From Adineta ricciae (taxonomy: Eukaryota; Rotifera; Eurotatoria; Adinetida; Adinetidae), in contig CAJNOJ010000353.1 of NCBI GenBank assembly GCA_905250025.1, forward strand, positions 32,927 through 96,926: a DNA stretch of 64,000 bases. The letters run 5' to 3'. Under the pieces are notes generated by a model that saw nothing but the letters and a program-made list of their open reading frames with translations, was not told where the DNA came from and searched no databases. Of this stretch, positions 36,495-48,017 are shown piece after piece. A program made the translations under genes and the position numbers. How positions within the stretch are numbered: the stretch's first letter is position 1; each line of letters opens with the position of its first letter.

Positions 36495-38969
36495 TTATTT
36501 TACTGTTGATTTTGAAATAGGACGTTTTGTCACTGGTTTCTGAACGGCGCTTTTTGGCGTTGAAGTCGTTTCCGACACTAATTTTCTCAGTTCGCGTCGA
36601 AATTTAATTACATCAAGTAGAGGTATTCGATGGTTATCCGCGACACGATGTAAATATGCATTTTTCTTCAAAACTTTATTCAATTCCAATAAGTCTAAAC
36701 CACTATATTGACTTAATGGTTCACGCCATTGATCGAGACTATTGTCACGACACCAATTTTGTACATTTTCACGAGTCCATTGAGCGATAGGTTGCTTATC
36801 TACGGTTTCACGATCATTAGACGGATTATCGGTAGTCAACGACGGTGAATCAAATTTTTCCGTTGTTTTTCTCTCGGCTTTCGACGAAGACTTACGTTTA
36901 TTTGTCTGTATAGCCTTAACCAAACGTTTCATATCGTTTCCATCGTGGAGTTTATAGTAAAGATCCGAACCAATGAGAAATGCCACCCAATCGTATGTTT
37001 TTCGTTTAAAACTTTCTTCGACGAGTACTGGACAAACAAGTTTCTTACAAGCCACAGCAAATTCCCACTCGCGTCGGCACGTGTTATCCTTGTCCGACCG
37101 ACAATAAGAATCACTCAGTAGGACGAAAACAATTTCTGATTGTTTGATACCGCTAACGATTGAATCAATAACGTTTCCTTCCACGTGCATATGATCGAGC
37201 CAAATTTTCGTGAAAAGTCCAGCTCGTGTCAAGATCTGATAGAATTGATCGCATTTGTCTTTGTTTTTGTGTGAATATGAAATGAATGCTTGCCGATCGT
37301 CACTCTCCTCTACATCTAAAAGAACGAATTTCTAAAATTGAAATACTGTCATGAAATTATATTTACCTTGGTTGCTTTCGTATTCGATTGGCTGAAGATT
37401 TCTGCGAATATCTTCGATATATTTGTACATTCTTGATTCCGAATGAAACAAATTCGTGTCTGTATTGATCAATCGTTCGAAATCGGTATTTGCTGTTAGT
37501 TCGGATCGAATCGATGGACTTGTCGATATTCGGCGAAGAATCTTCAATGCAGTTAGTTCACCATCTCGAGCATATTGAACAATTTGTGAAACGAACGGTA
37601 AGGTTTCTTTTTTAGCACCATCCTGCGTAAGAAATCGATGCAAATAACAAAGGAGCAAGCCAAATGATATGCCTTTATACTGCTTCGATTCATGGGCAAC
37701 TGCTCGATTGATAAATTGGAATATTAACGTTACGATATCCTTCCAAATATGATCGACTCTTCGTTGTAGTTTTTCCAAATCATCATAACTCATTAATGAT
37801 GATAAGATCGCGATCGACATAAACCGAAGACGATCATATTCTGCTTTAATATACGTAAAAACGATTTGAGCTGTATTCCTTTTATCGTTAAAGTCGTCAT
37901 TCGAACGTAGTAATTGCAAAAGTTCGCTTTGTTCTTCATTAGTTGCATCGCTTTCATCCTCATCTCGATCCATTGCTGAGCCAAACCATTTATTCAGGAA
38001 TATTAATGCAACATCCACTAGTGATGTGACAGTAGGTGACTTAGAACCAACGGCTTTATCATGGATGATATTCGATGCTAATAATCGTTTGACAATCAAT
38101 GAGAAAAGATCAACGTTAAATGGATTCGCTTGTTGAGCATTCACATCGTTTGGATTCGCCATGGCTTTGTTAATAATATGCATCCAGTTCTGGACGGGAA
38201 CACAATTATTCAACAAAGCCAAAACACCGCGAAGACAGTAAAGAATATTCGGATTCTTTTCGAAATTGTTCATTTTCAACATCACTCGAACATACTTCGC
38301 AAGTAAATAAATGTACTTCGTCTGTTCAGCTTCTTTCAATAGATTTTGATATTCGGGAAATAATGCAACAGCATATGTTGAACATCCAAGAAAGAACCGA
38401 TGACGATTACTAATCACGATCTTCTCGTTTTTTTTATCGACAGACTTCACATTGTAGAGGTATTTCTTTGCATGGCGATGAATCAAACTATCGTATATTT
38501 CACTATAGAGCGTTCGCGGAAGCATATCGGTCAAACTATCAATCTGTAATCGATATGCATACGATCGTGCATCGATCATTTTCATGATGTAGAGAAGAAT
38601 AACATCATTTTCATCACGATGATTCCAGTGTTCTTCACGGATATATTCAACAGCTTCTATTAATGTATCTGTAGAGGTTTTCTGAAATAGATTTCGACGA
38701 AATGCACCAGTAATTGTGGATATGTCGACTGTTTCATCAGCATGAAAGAGACAATATTCGACAGGCGATAAGAGATTATTCGAGTACAAATCAAAGAAAG
38801 ATTTTTCATCAGCAGAAAGATTCTCATTGGATATCCATTTTGTAATTAATTCATCGATTTTTGTATGAAAACGAGCATCTATTGTGTTGCTGATTGTTGA
38901 ATAATCTGTTGAGTGCTGAAGTTGTTGTAATTGAAATAGTAATGATGTCAAATCATTGGATTGTGTCAT
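36495..38969 (-). CDS. ARM-like/TIR/SAM protein (SARM1-related parts, different order)
   Basis: Two exons, 37367-38969 and 36495-37315, give 807 residues. Residues 1-530 are all-helical and resemble ARM/HEAT repeats. A TIR domain spans about 543-665: AFISYSHKNKDKCDQFYQIL, IWLDHM, then IVFVLLSDSYC and CRREWEFAVACKK. Glu617, three residues after Cys614, is at the position of the NAD-hydrolysing glutamate of catalytic TIRs. After a Lys/Ser-rich linker a SAM-like domain follows (about 690-770: WTRENVQNWCRDNSLDQW, YSGLDLLEL, FRRELRKL). SARM1 orders the same parts ARM-SAM-SAM-TIR, so the arrangement here differs. A role as an NADase switch or immune sensor is inference from the domains only. Confidence 0.82.
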
Positions 38970-39281
38970 GTTGCTTGTTTCGAAGAAGAGTATTCTTCAC
39001 CAATAACATTAATGGAGAGAAAAACGGTGTCATAACATACCAGTGTAACTTAGAAACAGTTACTTTTTTCTTCCTTTGAGTATTTGATGGAGGATGAGAT
39101 GAAAAAAAAATGTGTAGAAGACATACGGAGGAAGGAGAAGAAGCAGTGTCTGAGAATCTATAGCAACTCGTGTCGGATGACAAGAATTAAGAAATCAAAA
39201 ATAAAATATATCGAATTTCATTGTTAATCAACTGAGATTATTTATTAATAGAAAAAGCAAACAGAGAGATCGTCTATGCAA
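38970..39281. other. short intergenic region
   Basis: 312 bases between the start of the TIR gene and the stop of the membrane-protein gene upstream of it, both on the minus strand. No gene seen. Confidence 0.4.
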
Positions 39282-40987
39282 TTACGGGTCCATATATAAT
39301 AAGCGTTGATGTTCAGACGAACGTTGTTGATGATTACGTATATCAAATGATGATTCATTATTCGATGACAGTGTGGAATTGGGTACTAGATAAGAAATCT
39401 TTCGAGTTCATTCTGAAATGGAAAAGACACGTACTTTCTGTATTTGCACCAAGTTCAAATGTTGAGTCATGCAATCGTGTATATTCGTAATCATCATCGA
39501 AACGACGACTACTTGACTCGTAATCATTCTTTGACATGACATACAGACACAGAGAAAAGCTTACAATAATACATATGACGACGATGATAAAAAGAGCAGC
39601 ATGAACCGGTCGTTGGTGCATTCGATACCATTGCATGTTCGACGCCATGAAAGTTTTCATCTAAGAAAAAACCTTTTATTGGTTACCAATTCAAATAATA
39701 ATACTAATTACGGAAGAAATGAATGGAGATATCGCAGGACTAAATCCATCATTACATTCTTCTTGTAAATTAATCGATCGAAACCAAGTCAATGCCGGTA
39801 CACTTTTTCAATGCAAAAAGAAATGTATTTAACCTTGCACAAAGCTACTCTACTGTCTTACCGAAGTAAAAATGTAGCAGTTGGACTGCATTGACTTTGC
39901 ACCTTACGCAAAAGACGATCGAATGCTAAGCAATTCGCTGTACATCCACCAGAATTAGTTGTAATCGTGCGATGACATTCCTTAAGTGAGAGAAAGAAAA
40001 CAAATTAACTCGTATTCGTGTAACACATCCTTACCTCTACTTGCGGCCAAAATGCATACACAATATGCAAGAGATGTACGATTTGTTTAACACATCCGTT
40101 CGAATTCCATGCCTGTGGTTCTTTATAAAGTGTACATAACATCGGTAGTAGTTTTACTGTTTGAGCGCTTGTATTCTAAATAAGAAACGGAGACAAGGGG
40201 CGATTTCGATAGATTGAAAATGAAAATATACTATCGATGCAAGTGCAGGACATGTGTTAACAAACACTGTCAAACGTTGACGACATTTTTCCAATGCACA
40301 AAATGATGGCCCACGTTGTCGTAGAACATTTGCAGTGAAATGAATATCTGCCTGAGATACATTTCCCAAACACCATTCACCTGGTGAACAGAACGTGTTC
40401 AGTTTAGTGATAACCGATCGATCGACTAAGATTTCATAGGCTTGCTGCAATGATTGAAATCCGATGTTAGCCTCACGTATAACTGAATAGGTATGATTAT
40501 CAATAGTGTAGACCTCGCACATATCGGATAGTTTAAATTTCGAATCGCACTGTTTGATGCGAGCGAGTATATCAACATTTCGATAGTGATTAAACTGATC
40601 AACGATCGTACTCGCAAGAATATAAGGTGCTATTGGTGCTGCAGTGAAGAGTCGACTTTGTAGTGTTGTCGATTGATTTTTTAAAACAACTGAGGCCGTA
40701 CGAGTTTGTCTGGTAGTCGATGTTGTAGATAAAGTAGTTAGGATTGTTGATGAAACTGTCGTTTTATCAGTTAATGGTGTGATTTTTGTTGTTGAGGTCA
40801 GCGGTACTAAATCGTTCGTTGAAGCGGAATCATCATCGGTATAATCTGTTAAATAGATGACACGTAACAACTCAATTACCGTGATGTATAGATTCTACCT
40901 ACCTATGTCATCATGAGCATTTTGTATGCTGGATTGTATGAATATGCAAATGAAGACAAACAAGATTTTCGTAGTTAAAGCGAGCAT
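39282..40987 (-). CDS. type I membrane protein of unknown function, Thr-rich and Cys-rich ectodomain
   Basis: Seven exons join in frame to 459 residues: 40903-40987, 40232-40845, 40035-40175, 39862-39980, 39712-39802, 39435-39660 and 39282-39385. A signal peptide sits at 1-27 (LALTTKILFVFICIFIQSSI). A Thr/Ser-rich, mucin-like stretch follows (about 45-95), likely O-glycosylated. A Cys-rich ectodomain (about 110-350) has paired cysteines in CSPGEWCLGN, CALEKCRQRL, LCTLYKEPQAWNSNGC and ECHRTITTNSGGCTANCLAF. A membrane helix spans 371-392 (ALFIIVVICIIVSFSLCLYV), then a short cytoplasmic tail. What look like two ORFs (40154-40870 and 39358-39660) are one gene. The weakest junction is the acceptor at 39802. 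No family recognised. Confidence 0.72.
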
Positions 40988-41798
40988 TTTCGAACGAAAA
41001 TCAAATTGAAAAGAAACATGGCATTGAAAAAGTTCCGTTAACTATTGTTTATTATTTTATGTGTCGCAAAATCGCGCCAGCTGTTATAATGGGTTAGTTC
41101 GAAGAAGAAAAAAAGACGAAATTGAAGATGAAATTGTCTATTGTCATATCTAATCATTGACATTCAACATTAAACGTTTTCTCTACAGTTGTCGTCTTAT
41201 TGATAACACGCTTACATGATTCAAGAGTGCAACATATCCTTTTCTTCTTTTCTTCAATCGCGCTCTTTCCGTCTTATTCATTCGTGTCGTTGACACTGTT
41301 TTCGAAAAACATCGAAGAAACAATTCAATCAAACGATACTGCACTTGACTTTAAAGTGGAGTTTGATCTTTCAATAAGTTAACTATGATGTAAGGTGTGA
41401 ATCAATAGGCGAAAGGACGAACGGAAATGAACGACACTTCTCATATTCAATTAGACACAAACATATATATACACATGAAGTAGCAAAAAGCAGAAGGTAA
41501 AAGAGAACATATATAAAAAATTTTGAATAAGTTCATCTCGAGAATAATATTAACAACAATAACAGAATAACCATCGATCATTATTCATGCTAAGTGAATT
41601 TTACTAGATAGACAGTCATTGTCACATTTGCATGCAGATGTTTATGTCCAGGTGGCTCGTGTGACGATAATCAAGATAACGTGCTGATAATGGTGTGTGA
41701 TTTTTTAATTCACTCAAAAAAAAAAAGAATAAGACAGAGAAAGAAAAGAAAAGGAATTGTACACAACAGAACAATAGGAATGTTTTTCTTCGTCAATT
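40988..41798. other. intergenic region, no gene seen
   Basis: About 0.8 kb between two minus-strand genes. It carries the promoter of the membrane-protein gene and the 3' UTR of the ETS gene. The plus ORF at 41200-41382 is unsupported. Confidence 0.45.
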
Positions 41799-42865
41799 TC
41801 AGTAGGGTAATGATGGAGAAATGGCAGTAGATGCTGTGCTTGTTGATGATAGTCCTCCTGTTCCCGTGGACGTGATTGTCGATGAAGTGGTACTTGCTGT
41901 TGGACTAACCCAATTGTACGTTGATAAATATGGATTCGGTGTGGTGAAATTAGCTGCATAGTCGTATGTACTCGTGTGATTCCAATAGGGCGCGTATGCA
42001 GTTGATGCTGCTGCGGCTGCTGCTGGGTGATGATGATGAGGATGATGTGGCATGTGAACAGCAGACGATGTTGCAGCTGCTGAACTCAGTGCACTCCATT
42101 TGAAATAAGCTGCGTGTGCATGTGACGAACGCATCATTTCTTGTTGATATTTTGCATAAGGTGATTCAGGTAATTGGGGTTGATTCAATTGATGTAAACC
42201 ATTGAAATCGAATTTGTATGCATAACGTTTACCATGAACTTTTGTCATGATATTTTTATCGTAATAGTAACGTAATGCACGTGATAATTTATCATAATTC
42301 ATGTTTGGTTTGGATTTTCGCTCGCCCCAACGGCGTGCAACTTCATCTGGATCGATTAATTTAAATTCACCATTGGAACCTTCCCATGCGATGATATTCG
42401 CATTGCCACTCGCATCAGCTAGTAATTCAAGTAGGAATTGCCATAATTGAATTTGACCAGTACCTATGATAATCAACACAAACATTTGGATAGAAAATGT
42501 TTTCGTGAGGATATTTACCAGCAGCTCCTCCGCCAAATCGATGAGCATTATGAGGAAAAAAGGATTGACTTGTAAACGTCGAATAAGGATCTAGATTTGA
42601 AGAGATTCATTTTCGTACATTTCATTCGTTGATTATCTTTTACCTCTGATTCCATGCGGTGATTCAGATTTCACCAATGATGACCATGGCGATGATTGTT
42701 GTTGCTGTTGTTGATGACCTGCATTCGAACCAGAATCGTTTCCCCGTCCAGATCCATTATCATAATCATTTTTCACTCTCGAACTATTGCCACCGCCACC
42801 GCCAGCGTTGGTCGAAGAAGTTGATGATGATGTCGACGACGGGGTTGTCGTTGTGTGATAGCCAA
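41799..42865 (-). CDS. ETS transcription factor, ERG/FLI1 subfamily (3' exons only)
   Basis: Three exons are clear: 42644-42865, 42519-42590 and 41799-42463, encoding the last 318 residues. The ETS domain is nearly identical to ERG/FLI1: [66 protein letters not shown]. The DNA-binding arginines in LSRALRYYY are present. Upstream is a low-complexity Ser/Thr/Gly/Gln region. The C-terminus has poly-His (HHPHHHHP), poly-Ala and Ser/Thr-rich stretches and a YAPYW/YAANF tyrosine-rich part. The first known exon begins with two bases of a split codon, so at least one 5' exon (start codon, possibly a PNT domain) lies further right. I could not place it, so the upstream introns are long by the standard of this window. 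Confidence 0.93.
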
Positions 42866-43813
42866 CTAGTTAAGAGAAAAAAAAATGGCAATTAGATGAA
42901 CATGATGTACTACTCGAACAATCAATTCTTTGATTGTCAATCGATTTGATTTAGCAAAAGAAAAAAGGATTAGTTTATTCGATTATTGTTGACTTTTTTT
43001 TGTTGAATATCGTTAGTCAAGAAAGACAAACGATCGATAATTAAGAGCTGGAGAAGGAGCGGCATTTCCAGTCTTTCTTCTCCCACCCGCTGCTACATNT
43101 TTAGCCAATCACAAGCGTTCTTACTCATTGAGATGAGCCTATCTACGTGTTTGCGTGCGGGTGGAATGTCTGCGCTTTCTTTTTCTTGTTGAGCACTGAA
43201 GTAATAGAGAAAAGAAAAAGAAAAGAACGATTGGATGAGTGTAATATTTGTTGGAGTACAACAAAAGATATCAAGGTTCTACGTGAGAGTATTGTCTGTT
43301 ACAAATCGAATTCCATAAGTTTTACGACGAAATTCAACAAATTGGACATTTTGATTTGATGTGTTCGGCTTGCGAAGATATTTTCCTTCAATTTTGAATA
43401 ATCATTACAAAGGAAATGAATATTTCAGTTTTTGTTTCTCTTCTTTGTTTTTTTCCCTTCATTTGTCAGCGGACTCAGTGGTTATATCGTTTCTTTTTCA
43501 TCATCATCATCTTCATCTTCATCACAAAAAGTTCAAGCATCAGCAGTTATTTCCTGTGGAGTGACTGGATGACTCGTTTTTTAGATCTGCCATGTCAATC
43601 TTTCTTCTTTCCTCTTCCTTCTTTTTCTACTCGGTTTTTTTTTGCTTCCCCCTTCCAGTCTTTTCCTATGTGTGTTTGGAAACATTAGCAGAGTCTGTGC
43701 ACATACACCCTGGTAAGCAGAGAAAATTGACTTCCGGTGCAGAACTATGCTGTTATAGTGCAGTCCATTAGAGATCGATGTGACGAACAAAGAACAATAT
43801 TTTTCTTCTACAG
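42866..43813. other. probable ETS intron or intergenic sequence
   Basis: No supported minus-strand exon. A possible signal-peptide ORF on the plus strand starts at 43416 (MNISVFVSLLCFFPFI), which could belong to the putative exons at 43814-44208. One N at 43099 marks an ambiguous base. Confidence 0.35.
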
Positions 43814-44208
43814 CGAAGTACACGTCTGGCAATCTGATTTTCCAAGTAACAGATTGGTACGAGGGTGAAAAGAATAATCAGATGAATAGATGTGATGTGG
43901 ATCAATATTGCCAAGACGATGACAACAAGTAAGCAAATGTAAATTAGTACATTCGGTGAGAAGCATGACATTGCCAAGCTGCATAAGAAATGAGAAGCAA
44001 TTCCGATGCCAGGCGGACAAGTTTCCACTTGTGCGTTGTTGAATGTCAACAGTATTTCGTCGTTTGCCTTGCTGATTCACGTCAGAGGATAAACCACAAT
44101 GAAAATTCAAGAAGTTATTCAAATAAATCCCGATTTATTAAAATCGAACTTTATCCTCCAAGATTGCATTTTCTCATTTTTTTAATAATCATATTTTCAA
44201 TGATCTAA
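43814..44208 (+). CDS. putative exons of a Delta/Jagged-like (MNNL) fragment
   Basis: Two possible exons: 43814-43928, flanked by TTCTTCTACAG and a GTAAGC donor, and 44013-44208 after GATGCCAG. Together they read SGNLIFQVTDWYEGEKNNQ, then CDVDQYC and CVVECQQYFVVCLADSRQR. The pattern SG...F, a lone C-x5-C pair and then C-x3-C-x3-F-x-V-C-L resembles the N-terminal MNNL module of Notch ligands. No DSL or EGF module could be found downstream. The ORF ends at 44206-44208 in a hydrophobic AT-rich tail (LHFLIFLIIIFSMI) that may be a GPI or tail signal, or simply read-through into an intron. The upstream start could be 43416 with donor at 43465, but this is uncertain. It may be a gene remnant or a chance ORF. 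Confidence 0.3.
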
Positions 44209-44251
44209 TTCTTGATTACGAAAACAAATACACTTCGTTCATATCTACTTC

Positions 44252-44276
44252 CTAGAGAGAGAGAGAGAGAGAGAGA
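44252..44276. repeat. (AG)n microsatellite
   Basis: Twelve or so AG units in non-coding sequence. A similar tract lies at about 34,401-34,418. Confidence 0.8.
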
Positions 44277-47200
44277 AAATTCTTTGGCATTGATTTAATT
44301 GACTCTCACTCATTTTCTTTCCCACCTATTGACATAAATTTATATACATATGTTGAGATTTCTCTCGTCCAATTGCAATATGTACATAATGAGCTAATCG
44401 TCTTTCGTTTCGTTTTCGATTGCATAATCAACAATGTTATCGATGATTATTATCAGTATCATGTCAAAATGTGACCAGCCCAAACCAGTAAATATTAGTT
44501 TCGTGTACACGCAACGATGCAGGTGATTTACTTCGCAATGCGTGAGGAAATTGCAGCGGCTAATTAGACTAGCTGACGTTCTCTAACAGTAATGACAATG
44601 TGCGCGACAACGGCGACGTTGATGATAATGATGATGACGATGATTTTCTTCTTCAGATGCGAAGTGGATGATGTTTGATCTGTTGAAAAAAGCCCTAATA
44701 GGGCTTCTTTTCCTTGTCTTTGTTGTTTTCATATAAAGAAAAAGAAGATGGAGGAAATACCTTAACAATCAAGTGTAAATAATGCCCTATTAAAAATTCG
44801 CCTGAATGAATAAGGAGAAAGGAATGATGAAGGCACGTGCGTTTGTTTCGTAGACAAAGGTGTGTAGACGAGCGGCGAATAATAGCAAATTGCTCTTACA
44901 TCACGGCTGATTGACAGAGAACGACAACAATAATGTTCGTTGATGGACAACACGCACTAATCGGTCAATCAATCGATTCGATCAAGGTTAACTGAGCACA
45001 ACAGACGGTAGTCTTTCTCATAAAGTTTTCTGAATCAATACACAAGCTAATTTTGATTCCTTATGGATATTTATCGACTGAGATGCTTTGTCTTTTCTTC
45101 TTCTTTTCAACATAGAAAGGATTTGATTAACATGTATGACATTCAGGCACGTGCAGAGGTTCGTTTGATGAATTCGCATAACAACAATGAACAGATGCCG
45201 TTGCCGACACATCCGAACGGAAATCGAATATGAGCGAACTGTACTATATTGTATTTGTCGCATCAACTTAAAAAAGACCGTTCGTGATAAGTCACTTGAT
45301 GTTTGTCCACTACTCTGATCGTCTAAATCATGTCGAATTACTCGTATCGATTCATGTTTATGTATAGTTTATCATTTGTTTGCACAGATTCATTAACTTG
45401 TAGCTACACTTGACCTAATCTATTCATAACTTTATATGGAAACAACATCGAGTGACTATCAGTGGCGTCGTTCATTTCAACAGGATAAGCATGATTTCTA
45501 GTAGGCAAAAGAGAAAACGTAACAACATATGTTTCTATCAATTTGGAATTGTTGTTTTAACTGATCGACGACTTATTGTCAAATAATGGCTAAAATAGCC
45601 GTGAGCAAAGAGAGAAAAAAGATAGAACATAGATGATCCTGTTGATTTTCTTCAATGGATTAAAAATTAATGACGACGATGATAATCATGTTATTACTCT
45701 TGCTGAATTGCTATGATATTCAGTGATTTGTTTAGTGCAGCCACCCAAAAGATGGAGAGGAAGCAAGCTATGCTGTCTCCGCCCTGTTCTACTCATCTCA
45801 TCGAACATTTGTACAACTAAATCCACTGATATGGAATGTCTTATCATCTGTTTGTTAGATAGAAAACAACGAACATGAGACGAGCTTGCAGAGCTTATCA
45901 GAAGAAAGACGAAGCGAAGTAAATCAATCGTAAAAGTGAAAGCTAATCGTCTTTCTGATACACATACATGTGCCAATATTCAAGAGACGGACTGAACAAG
46001 AGTGTTAATTGAAAGACGAAATTACCTCGATGAAGAAATGTTTATACGTGTGCACTGAGGACTTTTTCTTCTTCGATGTGAACGTGTGAAAAGATATTAG
46101 ATTGAGAAATCAGCAAAGAACAAGACAGTTTCATTTTGGAGTTGATCGTCTTATTACACTTTTTGGAGTACGACGACAGTCAGTTAACTTGCGTATCGAT
46201 CATGAGGAAAAAATAGACATTGACGTGTGATTACCGGTGTTCATTTCTAAATGAACATGCACATATTCAATTGAGAAATGTGATTATTTCGAATGGAAGA
46301 AAACGAAATCGAACAACAAGTTTTCATGTAATATACAATGAGCAATGCGATCTGTAAACGCGTTAAACTGGAATGAAATCGATGTTCAAACCGATTAACT
46401 GAACTCAAATGAAATCTTTCTCAAAACGGATATTAATCTCTTTCACCTGCATTTCATACTCATGCGAATAGTTTTACTTTTACTACACTTAGCACGTCTA
46501 ACGACGGCAAGCATTTACTTCGCGCATGTCCATTCTACTTACTGACTTGTTTAGTGAAGTACGGATACGTGTGATACTATATTTTTACTAAAAGAAACAT
46601 TGAAATCTTCTAGAAAAAGAAAAAGCATTGCGTGTTGTACGTTTGCGGCTAGAGCCAATTAGAAATAAAGCACCAGGGATGCGTAAATTACTCACGTACT
46701 TAAAGTTTGCTGCAATGTTTTATGTCTGAAATATCCAAACAATTGAATACTTTCATCCAAGGAACGATCGTTCATTAGCTTTCTACTCAATGCAACTCCT
46801 ATTTAAAAAAAATGATGCTCAACTGTTTGTATACGAAAATAAACTCCTCAAGCAAAAGAAACTAGATGAGCTTTGCTTGAGTTATCAATATCCAAATGTC
46901 TTTCGATTCCAAACAATCGAACGTATTTTGCTCTCGTATGAGATTGAATTCATCTTGATTTTAATTCTGATTGGTAGTAAAATTATTACTAAAAGATATT
47001 TTTTGGTTCGATTGATAATGTAGATGCATGACATAGAGCTAATGTAAAATATAATTATCAATCTCCTGTCTGACGTCAAATCGCTATATTCATGTAAATC
47101 TCTAATTGAATGAAAAAGCCTATAAATAGTAAACATACTTTGAGTTTGATGCATGACTTAACTTTTGTTTCCATCTCATAAGATTTAAACTACTTTTTCA

Positions 47201-47756
47201 ATAGACTGTCTTTCCACTCTTAGAATATAGTTCTGCTACAATTAATGATCATCTGTGCTTTTAAGCGTATATCCTGAAAGAAACACTTTCTCAGCCATGG
47301 TTTATTTTTTTACTCGTATCTTAGTCTTCACTTGTAGTGAAGACTGTCAGTTGGAAATAAGTTACTCTTGCTTAGTGATATTGAAAATCACGAATGAAAC
47401 ACATATAATACAGATCTTAGGAGGTGCAGATGAATTATTGACTACAGTAAATAGCGTGATGCTGCTCGATTCGAGTGACTTTCATCGGAACTACAAGTTT
47501 AATGAATGAATATTTTCCGGTTATAGTTTTTAGTGTTCTATTCTTGATTTCTGCTTCAATATCGCATCATGTTATTCTGAATTGTTTCGAGCAAATAGCC
47601 GAATTGTTGTCATAAAAATCTCATATCAAAAGTGATCAATAGACATTTGATCTGATTCTATCCTCTTACACAATTTAATCTTCTATTCACTGCAATCGAT
47701 ATGTAACACAACATTCGATCGAGATGAGAAGACAGACACACATGTTGTCTCGTCTT

Positions 47757-47775
47757 TGCCATATATATATATATA
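47757..47775. repeat. (AT)n microsatellite at Helitron insertion site
   Basis: An alternating AT tract of about 16 bases immediately outside the Helitron 3' end. It supplies the A^T target and leaves the insertion boundary on that side readable only through the CTAG. Confidence 0.7.
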
Positions 47776-48017
47776 CTAGCGGGCGTACCCGATGAATGTA
47801 AATGATGCAAAAGTATGTAGCTTGCGACTGAGAATATAGTATTATTACATTTCTCGTTATCCTATTGATACAAAATATTCTAAATTAAGCCATTATCCTT
47901 TCGTTTTCGATCTGGATACTTGATATATTTAAATAGTTACGAATATATTTTTTTCTTTTCCGTATACTTTTATTTATGAATGTTATTCAATTGGAAAAGA
48001 ACAGTGAAACAGACTTC

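Larger units (their letters stand above)
44209..47775. other. 3.6-kb region without a supported gene
   Basis: It lies between the putative MNNL exons and the Helitron and may contain the long 5' introns or promoter of the ETS gene. There is an (AG)n run at about 44,252-44,276 and a perfect 17-bp palindrome-like hairpin at 44,690-44,706 (AAGCCCTAATAGGGCTT). An (AT)n run at 47,757-47,775 abuts the Helitron. The ORFs at 46790-47023 and 47255-47509 lack family likeness or splice sites. Confidence 0.45.

Noticed and set aside
43768..44122. Two overlapping minus-strand hydrophobic ORFs that could suggest a membrane protein
   Set aside because: They are the antisense of the plus-strand putative exons. 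Splice signals support the plus strand better, and one starts with TTG.
44690..44706. 17-bp perfect palindrome AAGCCCTAATAGGGCTT, possible terminator or attachment site
   Set aside because: Isolated, in eukaryotic non-coding sequence, with no second copy in the window and no associated gene.
46790..47509. Two plus-strand ORFs of 77 and 84 codons
   Set aside because: No conserved motif, signal, splice pattern or coding bias.
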